Assembly (NCBI GenBank): GCA_014193395.1
Contig: BJHT01000033.1
Location: 1 to 36,795 of the forward strand
DNA length: 36,795 nucleotides
Direction: 5' to 3'
Source of the DNA: Verrucomicrobiota bacterium
GTDB lineage: Bacteria; Verrucomicrobiota; Verrucomicrobiia; Limisphaerales; BJHT01
The notes under the pieces were generated by a model that saw only the letters and a program-made list of their open reading frames with translations, had not been told where the DNA came from and searched no databases. Position numbers and translations under genes: made by a program. Position 1 is the first letter of the stretch. The number at the start of each line of letters is the position of its first letter. Of this stretch, positions 8,466 through 16,403 are shown one piece after another.

Positions 8466-9806
8466 TCACTCGGCGAACAATTCATCGAGGGCGAGCTTGC
8501 GACCGGTGCGGCCGTCGCGGATTTCCGCGCCCAAACCGTGGGGCGGCGGGGTGGCGAGCTTCTGGAAAAAATTGGGGAAGGTCTTCTTCACGCACGCGGG
8601 ATTTTTGATTTTGATGCCGGGCACTTTCAAGCCGAGAACCGCGAAACACATGGCCATGCGGTGGTCGTTGTAGGTTTCGATCTCCGCGCCGTGGAGTGGC
8701 GAGGGATAAACCGTGAGCGTGTCGCCCGCCTCGACGACCTTTGCGCCGCACTTGGTCAGCTCAGTGCGCAAGGCGACGACGCGCTCGCACTCCTGCACGC
8801 GGAGACGGCCGAGGTCGGTGAAACAGATCGGCCCAGCCACCTTGAAAACGCCGGATACGGCACTCTTATCCGCCGCAAGAACGATTGCTGTCATGATGCT
8901 GTCGCCGAGTTGGGTTTCGCGCGAAACCTTCTCGGGGGGCGGGATGAAATGAGGAAAATCCGCATCAATTTGCCAACCGGATTTGGGCCAGTGTTTGACG
9001 CGCACCGGCGGATCGTCGGGCCGCCGTTCTTTCACAGCGAACTTGATCCATTCGAGAACGATTACGTACCAAGCCGCTGCCCAAAAATAACTTCCGCTGC
9101 TCGCATCTGGCTCGATTTGAAATTGGCCACCCCATTGCGGAAACGCTTCGATGAGTCGCGTCGTCATCGCCACATAAGGCGATTCCTCGGCACTCTCGCC
9201 CGTAACTTCTGTTCGCCATCCGCCACGGCCGCCGCAAAGCAAAAGCGCCGACGCGAACTGCGAACTCTCCTTGATGCTCACGCTGCATTTGCCCGCCTTG
9301 ATTCCACCGCCGTGAATTACCACCGGCAGCTTGTCGTTCGGCGACTCCACGCGGTAGCCCAGCTCGCGCAGGGCGTTGAACAGCGCGGCCTGCGGGCGCT
9401 CGTGCATCCGCGGCACGCCGTGGAGGCGATACACGCCGTCGCCGAGACAGACCATCGCCGCGAGAAAACGCGCCGCCGTGCCCGCGTTGCCGACGAACAA
9501 TTCGAGCGGCTGCGTCTCGGTCCCGCCGCGCGGCACGCGTCCGCCGAGGCCATAAACGGTGATCGTGCGGTTGCAGGTTTCGTCCGGGTCCGCCGCCACG
9601 TTCACCATGAAGCCGAGTTCCTGGAGGCACTCGACCATCACCTGCGTGTCCTCGCTCCACAGCGCGCCGCGCAGCGTGGTCTCGCCCCCGGCCAGTGCGG
9701 CGAGGATCAGCGCGCGGTTGGTGATGCTTTTCGATCCGGGCACGGTGATCTCGGCCCGCACGGGGCCGGCGAGCGGGACAATTTCGATGAGGTCAGGCAG
9801 CGACAT
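8466..9806 (-). CDS. aroA: 3-phosphoshikimate 1-carboxyvinyltransferase (EPSP synthase)
   Basis: This enzyme transfers the enolpyruvyl group of PEP to shikimate-3-phosphate, the sixth step of chorismate synthesis, in the cytoplasm. The N-terminal PGSKSITNRALILAAL motif carries the conserved Lys at residue 26. FVGNAGTAARFLAAM is the family signature, EPDASSGSYF marks the second half, and YNDHRMAM and KTFPNFF close the active site at the C-terminus. The length of 446 residues is normal. It is downstream of tyrA and upstream of the two cmk genes on the same strand, but 960 bp of repeat DNA lies before it. No Shine-Dalgarno sequence is evident. Confidence 0.95.
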   Translation of the reverse strand: MSLPDLIEIVPLAGPVRAEITVPGSKSITNRALILAALAGGETTLRGALWSEDTQVMVECLQELGFMVNVAADPDETCNRTITVYGLGGRVPRGGTETQPLELFVGNAGTAARFLAAMVCLGDGVYRLHGVPRMHERPQAALFNALRELGYRVESPNDKLPVVIHGGGIKAGKCSVSIKESSQFASALLLCGGRGGWRTEVTGESAEESPYVAMTTRLIEAFPQWGGQFQIEPDASSGSYFWAAAWYVIVLEWIKFAVKERRPDDPPVRVKHWPKSGWQIDADFPHFIPPPEKVSRETQLGDSIMTAIVLAADKSAVSGVFKVAGPICFTDLGRLRVQECERVVALRTELTKCGAKVVEAGDTLTVYPSPLHGAEIETYNDHRMAMCFAVLGLKVPGIKIKNPACVKKTFPNFFQKLATPPPHGLGAEIRDGRTGRKLALDELFAE

Positions 9807-9880
9807 GACGCGCGAAGATGAACGGCGCGACGTGCCGGAAAGTCACGCACGAATACCGGCGGGCGATCAGGCAGCAGCCC

Positions 9881-10761
9881 CGGAGTGCGCCCGTCCTCGG
9901 GCGCAGCAACGTGGAAGGGCCGGCGGGCCGCGGATGATCGGGCGCGTGCGGGGCTGCGGACGCCGCTGCCCTCGCCGCCGTCGTCCAAACAAACCCCGGA
10001 GTTTCTCTGCGTTTCTTCCCATCTCTGCGGTGTTCTGCCGCGCTGTCGGACAGACGTCCGGCTGCGGCGGAGCGGAGGCGGACCAGAACACCGCAGAGCT
10101 GGGAAGAAACGCAGAGCGAAAGAGCCGCGACTCAAACCGAGCTGGATGGTCCTCGGGCGTAGCAACGTGGTTGGGCCGGCGGGCCGCAGTTAATCAAGCG
10201 CGTGCGGGGCTGCGGACGCCGCCGCCCTCGCCGGTCCCGTCCAAACTAACCCCGGAGTTTCTCTGCGTTTCTTCCCATCTCTGCGGTGTTCTGCGCGGGC
10301 TGTCGGACAGACGTCCGGCTGCGGCGGAGCGGAGGCGGACCAGAACACCGCAGAGCTGGGAAGAAACGCAGAGCGAAAGAGCCGCGACTCAAACCGAGCT
10401 GGATGGTCCTCGGGCGTAGCAACGTGGTGGGGCCGGCGGGCCGCAGTTAATCAAGCGCGGGCGGGGCTGCGGACGCCGCCGCCCTCGCCGCCGCCGTCCA
10501 TAGTGACCCCGGGGCTGCTCTGCGTTTCTTCCCATCTCTGCGGTGTTCTGCGCGGGCTGTCCGGCAGACGTCCGACCGCGGCGGAGCGGAGGCGGAACAG
10601 AACACCGCAGAGATGGGAAGAAACGCAGAGCGGAATAGCCGCGACCCAAACTGAGCAGGACCGTCCTCGGGCGCAGCAACGTGGAAGGGCCGGCGGGCCG
10701 CGGTTAATCGAGCACGTGCGGGGCTGCGGACGTCGCTGCGCCCGGGGACGGGCGCACTCCG
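9881..10761. repeat. Array of three and a half 257-bp direct repeats bounded by a 27-bp inverted repeat
   Basis: Units start at 9893, 10149, 10406 and 10663 (last one partial), spaced 256, 257 and 257 bp, and are nearly identical. Each full unit contains two arms of about 33 bp (CTCTGCGTTTCTTCCCATCT type and its complement) that form a long hairpin around a loop of about 55 nt. The whole array is enclosed by inverted 27-mers at 9881-9907 and 10735-10761 with one mismatch. No frame codes for a recognisable protein. It fills the gap between tyrA and aroA. Confidence 0.85.
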
Positions 10762-10768
10762 GCGCGGC

Positions 10769-11662
10769 TCACTCCGGCGACGTGCCGGCGGTGGTTGCGC
10801 CGTTGGCGGCCCAGGTTTCGCGGCGCTGGCGGGCGTTGGCGAAAAATTCCTCGATGGTTTTGGCGTCGCCGTTTTCGAGGGCGAGCTGGAATTCCTGCAA
10901 ATCCTCGATGAAGACGCCGAGGACGCGGGCGAGGTTTTTGCGGTTGGCCAGGGCGATGTCGCGCCACATCTCGGGCGAACCGGACGCGATGCGCGTGGTG
11001 TCGCGGAAGCCCGTGGCGCAGAGTTGCGCCTGTTGTTTGGGATGAATCGGGCTGAGGACGTAGTTGGCGAGTTCGGCGGCGACGACGTGCGGGAGATGGC
11101 TCGAGCGGCTCACGAGTTCATCGTGCATCTCGGGCGACATCCGCAGCGGGCGCGCGCCGACGGATTGCCAAAGCTCTTCGATTTGCGTGATGGACTTCGC
11201 GTGCGACGCGGCGGTGGGGGTGACGAGGCAGAGGGTGTTTTCAAACAGGTCCGCCCGCGCCGCGCCGACGCCCATTTTCTCGCCGCCGGCCATGGGATGG
11301 CTGCCGACAAACCGCGCTTCCGCGCCGGCGAAGAGCGCTTCCAAATCCTGCACGACGCTGGCTTTCACGCTGCCGACATCGGTGACGAGCGCGCCGCGTT
11401 TCACGGCGGGCAGGAGGCGTTCGGCCAGCGCGCGCATCTGCGCCAGCGGGGTGCAGAAGACAATGAGGTCGGCTTCGGCGACGGCTTCGGCGAGATGCGT
11501 GGTGGCGTGATCGACCGCACCGGCCTGGAGGCATTCCTTCACGCCGGTCTCGCGGCGCACGTAGCCGACGACCTTGGTCGCGAGCTTGCGCCGGCGCAGC
11601 GCCAGGCCCAGGGAGCCACCCAGCAAGCCAACGCCGATGAGGGAGATTTTCTGCCAGTGCAT
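10769..11662 (-). CDS. tyrA: Prephenate/arogenate dehydrogenase
   Basis: This enzyme oxidatively decarboxylates prephenate (or arogenate) with NAD(P) in tyrosine synthesis. I chose the ATG at 11662 because ISLIGVGLLGGSLGLAL, the Rossmann dinucleotide-binding GxGxxG motif, follows at once; the in-frame upstream part runs through repeat DNA. HPMAGGEKMGV and the helical SRSSHLPHVVAAELANYV block are typical, as is GFRDTTRIASGSPEMW. The length of 297 residues matches a stand-alone TyrA without chorismate mutase or ACT domains. It shares strand and pathway with aroA but is separated from it by the repeat array. Confidence 0.93.
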   Translation of the reverse strand: MHWQKISLIGVGLLGGSLGLALRRRKLATKVVGYVRRETGVKECLQAGAVDHATTHLAEAVAEADLIVFCTPLAQMRALAERLLPAVKRGALVTDVGSVKASVVQDLEALFAGAEARFVGSHPMAGGEKMGVGAARADLFENTLCLVTPTAASHAKSITQIEELWQSVGARPLRMSPEMHDELVSRSSHLPHVVAAELANYVLSPIHPKQQAQLCATGFRDTTRIASGSPEMWRDIALANRKNLARVLGVFIEDLQEFQLALENGDAKTIEEFFANARQRRETWAANGATTAGTSPE

Positions 11663-11775
11663 GGACGGACGATAGGGGAAGCGCGCGGAGGGATGAAAGA
11701 GATAAAGCGGAGCGGAGCCGTCATCGTAGCCGCCGAGGTGACGAGGCGGAGCGTGCGGGTGGACGGGGCCGTCCG

Positions 11776-12127
11776 CCTCCTCACGTCGTCGGCTACAGGG
11801 GCGGGCGGCACCGCCCTTGTAGGAGTCGAGGTTACGAGACTCTAACCTTTTCCACGCGAAACGCGCGCTGAGTCTCGCGGGCCTGACTTGGTCAAGGCGC
11901 AGGGAACCGGAGTGCGGTTTCACGACGCGGCATGCGGCGGTTGGGGACGAGTCTCGCGTAGCGGCAGGTTAGAGTCTCGTTACCTCGACTCCTACAAGGG
12001 CGTGAGTGTCCGTCGGCTGCCGCGCTTGACGGGAGAGGGCGTGAGCGCTTTTTGAACTGCTTTGGCCGGAGTGCGTGCGCCGCGGGGAAAAGGGTAGAGC
12101 CTCCTCACGTCGTCTCCTACAAGGGAG
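11776..12127. repeat. Cluster of 36-nt dispersed repeats, including a near-perfect inverted pair
   Basis: Positions 11812-11847 and 11967-12002 are inverted copies with 35 of 36 bases paired (TGTAGGAGTCGAGG type). A diverged direct copy of the right arm lies at about 12092-12127. The 15-mer CCTCCTCACGTCGTC occurs at both 11776 and 12100. The cluster spans the tyrA upstream region and runs into the apparent 3' end of the DUF3106 gene. Confidence 0.75.
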
Positions 12128-13111
12128 GGTCACGGTTTCGGCAGCGGGGGGAAGGCGGGGTCGGGGTTGCGGGGGGGGGGGGAGGGGGGGGGGGGGGGCG
12201 GGGGGTTCGTAGCCGGGGGGCAGCGGGGGTTCGCCGAAGCCGGGCGGGAGCGGGGGAAGTTCGGTGACAAAGTCGCGCCAGGTCTCGCGTTCGCCGGGCG
12301 TGAGGGCCTGCCAGCGGCTGGCGCTGCGGAGGAACTCGGCCTGCTCGCGGGGCGAGAGGGTCGCGAATTTTTGCAAGGCATCCATGCAGAGCGTTCGGAG
12401 CGGGCCGGGCAGATGGTCAAGTTCCTGCATGAGTTGTTCGAGGCTCTGGCGCTCGGCCTCGGGCAGGCGCTCGAGGGCGCGGGCACGGTCGCGGTCGTTG
12501 AGTTCGAAGAAGCGGCGGAATTGCTCGACGGTGGTTTGCCGGGGATTGCGGGTGACGGACGGAGCGGGCGCGGGCGCGGGCGCGGACGCGGGTTGGTGCG
12601 CAATCGGCACGAGTCCCGGCGGCAGCGGCGGGGCGGCGGGACGCGAGTAGTAATGGATGACGGTCTGGCTGCTGCGGGCCTCGGTTTGCAGACGCGGCGG
12701 GAGTTGTTCGAGATTTTTCAGGCGCGGTTCCAGCACGGCGCGCTCGGCGGGCGGCAGGGCGGCGAGATAGGCGGCGCGCTGGCGGGCGTCGGCGGGCAGC
12801 AGGTTTTTGAGATGCCAGCGCATCTGGGTGGCGTTGAGGCGCAGTTCGCGTTCGGCGGGCGCGAGGGCTTCGTATTCGCGCACCTTGGCGAGCAGGAGCG
12901 TGCGCTCGGTGGCGGGGCGGGACGCGAGCATCGGTTCGCGGGCCGCGGGACTGGCAGTGAGCAATTGGCGGAAAAAATCCACGGGCGTGCGCGCGGCGTT
13001 CGGCGCGGTCGGAACCTGCGCGCTCGCGATGGCCAACCCGCAGCTCAGGGCGAGCAGGGTCGCGCTGATTTTTCCCGTGAAGTTCACACTGAATCTCGGG
13101 GCGAAGTTCAT
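11969..13111 (-). CDS. Secreted proline-rich DUF3106 protein
   Basis: It has a signal peptide (hydrophobic core LLALSCGLAIASAQ, cleavage near residue 31). Two DUF3106-type helical blocks follow, rich in the pattern LxPxER/ExL: about residues 45-140 and 195-290. They are linked by a Pro/Ala spacer and followed by a Pro-rich tail. DUF3106 function is unknown; such proteins often sit beside ECF sigma/anti-sigma genes, as here, which suggests envelope-stress control. Its start overlaps the upstream anti-sigma-like gene by 4 nt. The 3' end is doubtful: the frame crosses a G-rich run (12171-12205) and then encodes unlikely sequence through a dispersed repeat. A one-frame change in that run would stop at 12130 with a natural Pro-rich end. 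Confidence 0.75.
   Translation of the reverse strand: MNFAPRFSVNFTGKISATLLALSCGLAIASAQVPTAPNAARTPVDFFRQLLTASPAAREPMLASRPATERTLLLAKVREYEALAPAERELRLNATQMRWHLKNLLPADARQRAAYLAALPPAERAVLEPRLKNLEQLPPRLQTEARSSQTVIHYYSRPAAPPLPPGLVPIAHQPASAPAPAPAPSVTRNPRQTTVEQFRRFFELNDRDRARALERLPEAERQSLEQLMQELDHLPGPLRTLCMDALQKFATLSPREQAEFLRSASRWQALTPGERETWRDFVTELPPLPPGFGEPPLPPGYEPPAPPPPLPPPPQPRPRLPPAAETVTLPCRRRREEALPFSPRRTHSGQSSSKSAHALSRQARQPTDTHALVGVEVTRL
12171..12205. repeat. Long G homopolymer tract (G12-A-G15-C-G6)
   Basis: This run lies in the proline-coding tail of the DUF3106 gene (minus strand). Its length decides which of two stop codons is used. Sequencing error, slippage, or an Illumina poly-G artefact are all possible. 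Confidence 0.8.
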
Positions 13112-13629
13112 CGCGCAAATCCGGGTTCGAGGGCCGCGAGCAATTCTTCATCGACCCAGCGCGTGGGCACGGCGCTGAGGCGGTGGATCGGGTCGAAGTC
13201 TTTCATCAATTTCAAATCCGGCAGGCGCGCGGCGAGCGAGACGGCGGCGGCGCTGTGGGCGAGGGTGGCGCGGTGGCGGCTGCGGATTTGCTGGGCGGTG
13301 AGCGTGCCGAGACTGAGGACGAGCAGCGTGGCGAAGGCGGGTTTGAGCCAGCCGTGGGCCAGCCAGCGGGCCAGCCGCGAGCGCGCCGGGCGGCGCTGCG
13401 CGGCGCGCTCCTCGGCGTCGATGCGCTCGAGGACGCGGCCGGTGAAGTTGGTGGCGACGGGCACGGCGGGGAGACGGCGCACGCTGCGGCGGAGGCGCAA
13501 CTCGAGTTCCCACGCGGCGCGGGCGTCGGGCGCGGCGGCGAAATGCGCGTCGCGCCGGCGGAGTTCCTCGGCGGTCAGGGGACGCCGGAGGGCGGCTTCG
13601 AGGAGTTGTTCGCGGTCGGCTTCGCTCAT
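13108..13629 (-). CDS. Putative membrane anti-sigma factor
   Basis: This 173-residue protein is encoded 42 nt downstream of the ECF sigma gene. It has a soluble, charged N-terminus (about 1-90, including a LTAEELRRRDAHFAAAP stretch). One membrane helix follows at about 94-114 and then a short extracytoplasmic tail. That architecture and position fit an anti-sigma factor that holds the sigma factor at the membrane. There is no zinc-binding HxxxCxxC motif, so it is not a classical ZAS-domain protein and the call rests on context. It overlaps the DUF3106 gene by 4 nt (ATGA), indicating translational coupling. Confidence 0.65.
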   Translation of the reverse strand: MSEADREQLLEAALRRPLTAEELRRRDAHFAAAPDARAAWELELRLRRSVRRLPAVPVATNFTGRVLERIDAEERAAQRRPARSRLARWLAHGWLKPAFATLLVLSLGTLTAQQIRSRHRATLAHSAAAVSLAARLPDLKLMKDFDPIHRLSAVPTRWVDEELLAALEPGFAR

Positions 13630-13671
13630 GGTTGGCTCTGGGTTAAACGTTGGTGCGCGCGGAAAGTTGCG

Positions 13672-14325
13672 TCAGTGCTCGGCCGCTTCCCACACGCCGG
13701 TCTGGAGGTACGGTTTGAGCCGTTGTTTCAAGGTTTCGCGGGCGCGATGGATGAGCGATTTCGTGGCGGAGAGCGAGACGCCGAGGATTTTGGCGATGTC
13801 TTCGTAGGGCAGTTCCTCGCGCTGAAACAGCAGCAGGGCGGTGCGTTGCGTCTCGGGCAGATCGGCGACGGCGGCCTCGACTTTCAGTTCGAGTTCATCG
13901 ACGAGGGCGAGTTCGTCCGGCGTGCGGATGCGCGGGTCGGCGAACTGCGGGGCGCTGTCGTTGTCGGGGTCCAGCGCCGGGGCGTCGAGGGATTCGGTCC
14001 GATGGCGCGAGCGGCGGCGCAGCTCGTTGAGGCAGCAGTTGCGGGCGATGGTGAAGAGCCACGCGGCAAACCGCGCCGAGGGTTCGTAGCGGTCGCGCGC
14101 GCGGTAAATCTGCACGAACACGCTCTGGGCGACGTCCTCGGCCTCGTCGGGATCGCGCAGCGTGCGGGTGACGAAGTTCAGTACCGGCTGCTTCCACGCA
14201 TCGACCAGTTCGGCAAACGCGTCGCGATCGCCACGCTTGATGCGCAGCATAAGGTCGGCGTCGGGGTCGGGTGGTGGCGGTGTTTGCAAGAGCGCTGAAT
14301 GTAAGTAAACCGGGAGCGGGGACAA
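13672..14325 (-). CDS. RNA polymerase sigma factor, ECF family
   Basis: It directs RNA polymerase to a stress or envelope regulon. Region 2 spans about residues 30-100, with DRDAFAELVDAWKQPV, the DPDEAEDVAQSVFVQIYR helix and FAAWLFTIARNCCLNELRRR. Region 4 is at about 150-205, with LPETQRTALLLFQREELPYEDIAKILGVS and a helix-turn-helix ending KSLIHRARETLKQRL. The start is uncertain. The longest frame opens with TTG at 14325, but a TTG at 14289 or the ATG at 14250 would still keep region 2 complete, and a possible promoter (TTGTCC, 16 nt, TACATT) covers 14325. It heads an operon with the anti-sigma-like and DUF3106 genes. Confidence 0.92.
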   Translation of the reverse strand: MSPLPVYLHSALLQTPPPPDPDADLMLRIKRGDRDAFAELVDAWKQPVLNFVTRTLRDPDEAEDVAQSVFVQIYRARDRYEPSARFAAWLFTIARNCCLNELRRRSRHRTESLDAPALDPDNDSAPQFADPRIRTPDELALVDELELKVEAAVADLPETQRTALLLFQREELPYEDIAKILGVSLSATKSLIHRARETLKQRLKPYLQTGVWEAAEH

Positions 14326-14340
14326 GTTGCGCTGTCCGTG

Positions 14341-14543
14341 GGAAAAGTAAGTAGTGATTAGTAATTAGTGATTAGTAAGCGGGGTCCGGGGGCGGCGGGT
14401 TTTGAAACCGGGGATTTCAAATTTGAGATTTGAGATTTCAGAATCCGAGGCGGCAGGCGGCTGACTGCTCACTTCTGATTCCTGATTCCCGGCCCCTGCC
14501 CCCTGCTCCCTGTCTCCTGCCTCCTGTTTTCTGCCTGCTCCCT
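14341..14543. repeat. Intergenic microsatellite-like short repeats
   Basis: Three degenerate stretches occur between the sigma gene and the leuA leader: TAGTGATTAGTAAT units at 14346-14378, TTTGAGA units near 14422-14442, and a pyrimidine-rich run of CTCCTGC/CCCTGCC-like heptamers at 14466-14543. No coding content is seen. Confidence 0.6.
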
Positions 14544-14561
14544 CTCGGCACGCGAATGAAT

Positions 14562-14590
14562 TTGACCCGGCTGGCCCGAACGACTAACTA
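14562..14590 (+). promoter_or_regulatory. Sigma70-type promoter of the leuA leader
   Basis: TTGACC (14562-14567) and TAACTA (14585-14590) are separated by exactly 17 nt. The expected transcription start is around 14597-14600, at or just before the ATG of the leader peptide at 14600, so the leader would be translated from a nearly leaderless mRNA. This is the best promoter match I see in the window. Confidence 0.6.
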
Positions 14591-14599
14591 CACGCCGCA

Positions 14600-14668
14600 A
14601 TGAATCGGAACCTGCGACTGCTTACATTGAACGTGCTGCTTACGGGCGGCGCGGCAGTTGGGTTCTGA
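14600..14668 (+). CDS. Leucine-rich leader peptide of leuA
   Basis: A 22-codon frame (ATG at 14600, TGA at 14666-14668) encodes a peptide beginning MNRNLRLLTLNVLLTGG. Six of 22 residues are leucine (positions 5, 7, 8, 10, 13, 14), concentrated in codons 5-14. It lies 124 nt before the leuA start and is followed by an antiterminator/terminator pair. Leucine leader peptides upstream of leuA are established in enterobacteria and actinobacteria. The gene is too short for ordinary gene callers. I infer that ribosome stalling on the Leu codons when charged tRNA-Leu is scarce allows read-through into leuA. Confidence 0.7.
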   Translation: MNRNLRLLTLNVLLTGGAAVGF

Positions 14669-14699
14669 CTCGGATCATCCGGCTTTCACGACCCCACTG
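14655..14699 (+). promoter_or_regulatory. Antiterminator pairing of the leuA attenuator
   Basis: CAGTTGGGT (14655-14663, the last sense codons of the leader peptide) can pair with ACCCCACTG (14691-14699) in 8 of 9 positions. The second segment contains the 5' arm of the terminator, so the two structures exclude each other. A ribosome reaching the leader stop codon would cover 14655-14663 and favour termination; one stalled on the Leu codons would leave it free. Confidence 0.55.
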
Positions 14700-14722
14700 C
14701 CCGACGGCGGTGGGGTCTTTTT
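14690..14722 (+). terminator. Intrinsic terminator (attenuator) upstream of leuA
   Basis: GACCCCAC (14690-14697) pairs perfectly with GTGGGGTC (14710-14717). An inner GCC/GGC pairing (14699-14701 with 14706-14708) extends the stem, and five T follow (14718-14722). It lies between the leader peptide and leuA. Confidence 0.75.
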
Positions 14723-14792
14723 GTTGGGCGATTCCACCGGCCGTCTGGCGGCGGCTGGTGGTGAAGTCCGGCGGCAACTCGGCAGACACGTT

Positions 14793-16367
14793 ATGAAAAA
14801 CAACCGCATCATCATCTTCGACACCACGCTCCGCGACGGCGAGCAATGCCCTGGCGCGTCCATGAACCTCCGCGAAAAACTCGAGGTCGCCCGCCAGCTC
14901 GCGCGCCTGAAGGTCGATGTCATCGAGGGCGGCTTCCCCGTCATCAGCGACGGCGATTTCCACGCGGTGCAGACCATTGCCAAGGAAATCAAGGGGCCGA
15001 TCATCGCCGGTCTTGCGCGCTGCGTGCCCAAGGACATCGATGCCGCCGGGGCCGCCGTGAAGCCCGCGGGCAAACGCGGGCGCATCCATGTCTTCCTCGC
15101 GACCTCGAAGATTCATCGCGAGTTCAAGCTCGGCAAAGCACGCGACGAAATCATCCGCCTCGCCGTCGAGGGCGTCGCGCGCGCGAAATCGCTGGTCGAG
15201 GACGTCGAGTTCTCGCCCGAGGACGGCTCGCGCACGGAGCCGGATTTCTTGATCGAAGTCTGCAAGGCCGTCGTCGCCGCGGGCGCGACCACGGTGAACA
15301 TCCCCGACACCGTGGGCTGGGCGGTGCCCGAGCAATACGGCGCGCTCATCGCGCAGCTCCACGCGAGCGTGCGGGAATTCCAGACCGGCAAGGCGATCAT
15401 CAGCGTGCATTGCCACAACGACCTCGGCCTCGCGGTGGCGAACTCGCTCGCGGCCGTCCGTGCCGGCGCGCGCCAGGTCGAATGCACCGTCAACGGCATC
15501 GGCGAACGCGCGGGCAACGCGGCGCTCGAGGAGATCGTCATGGCGTTGAAGACGCGCGCCGAGTTTTTCGGCGGCTACCAGCTCGGCGTGAACACGCGCG
15601 AGATCGTGAAAAGTTCGCGGCTCGTCTCGCGCATGAGCGGCCTCGTCGTGCAGCGCAGCAAGGCCATCGTCGGCGAGAACGCCTTCGCGCATTCCAGCGG
15701 CATTCACCAGGACGGCATCCTCAAGAAGCGCGAGACCTACGAGATCATGGACCCGCAGGAGGTCGGCTGGGGCGTGACCGAACTCCCGCTCACCAAGCAC
15801 AGCGGGCGCGCCGCGGTGGCCGTGCGCTTGCGGCATCTCGGCTTCAAGATGACCGACGCGGACGTGGCGGCGATTTTCGCGCGCTTCAAGGAGATCGGGG
15901 ACAAGAAGAAATTTGTCTATGACGACGACCTCGTGTCGTTGGTCGAGGGACACATCACCGAAGTGCCCGAGACGTGGTCGCTCGATTACCTCAGCGTCAC
16001 CAGCGGCAGCCAGACCGTTCCGACGGCGACGGTGCGCATGAAAAAGCCCGGCGCCAAGGCGGGCGAAAGTGAGGTGCTCCAGGACGCGAGCATCGGCGAC
16101 GGCCCGGTCGATGCCGTGCTCAAGGCGATGGACCGCCTCACGCGGACGCCGGGCAAGCTCATGGATTACTCGCTCCGCGCCGTGTCGCAGGGCAAGGACG
16201 CGCTGGGCGAGGTGACGGTGAAAGTGGATTTCAACGACGGCAACCTCGTCGTCGGCAAAGGCGCGAGCACCGACATCATCGAAGCCAGCGCCCGCGCGTA
16301 TTTGAACGCCATCAACCGCCACCTGACCGCGCAACAAGAAGGCCGCCGCGCGCTGCCGCAGCCGTAG
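14793..16367 (+). CDS. leuA: 2-isopropylmalate synthase
   Basis: This enzyme condenses acetyl-CoA with 2-oxoisovalerate, the first committed step of leucine synthesis, in the cytoplasm. The ATG at 14793 gives the family start: DTTLRDGEQCPGAS with catalytic Arg14 and metal-binding Asp15. HCHNDLGLAVANSLAA supplies the metal-binding histidines. NGIGERAGNAALEEIVMAL and SSGIHQDGILKKRETYE are LeuA hallmarks that argue against citramalate or homocitrate synthase. The C-terminal 130 residues are the leucine-binding regulatory domain. The length of 524 residues is normal. The gene is preceded by the leader-peptide attenuator. It is not followed by leuB/C/D in this window. Confidence 0.95.
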   Translation: MKNNRIIIFDTTLRDGEQCPGASMNLREKLEVARQLARLKVDVIEGGFPVISDGDFHAVQTIAKEIKGPIIAGLARCVPKDIDAAGAAVKPAGKRGRIHVFLATSKIHREFKLGKARDEIIRLAVEGVARAKSLVEDVEFSPEDGSRTEPDFLIEVCKAVVAAGATTVNIPDTVGWAVPEQYGALIAQLHASVREFQTGKAIISVHCHNDLGLAVANSLAAVRAGARQVECTVNGIGERAGNAALEEIVMALKTRAEFFGGYQLGVNTREIVKSSRLVSRMSGLVVQRSKAIVGENAFAHSSGIHQDGILKKRETYEIMDPQEVGWGVTELPLTKHSGRAAVAVRLRHLGFKMTDADVAAIFARFKEIGDKKKFVYDDDLVSLVEGHITEVPETWSLDYLSVTSGSQTVPTATVRMKKPGAKAGESEVLQDASIGDGPVDAVLKAMDRLTRTPGKLMDYSLRAVSQGKDALGEVTVKVDFNDGNLVVGKGASTDIIEASARAYLNAINRHLTAQQEGRRALPQP

Positions 16368-16403
16368 CGGGTGGGGTCCGGGCGGAAGCGCCGCGTTCGG
16401 CGC

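Noticed and set aside
9893..10735. Tandem 257-bp units as a CRISPR array
   Set aside because: The repeated unit is 257 bp and contains no unique spacers, and no cas genes are nearby.
14658..14792. N-terminal extension of LeuA from 14658
   Set aside because: It would overlap the leader peptide and attenuator and adds a non-conserved segment; the family start is at 14793.
14640..16337. A 565-codon minus-strand frame opposite leuA
   Set aside because: leuA is complete with all signatures; the antisense frame has no recognisable protein features.
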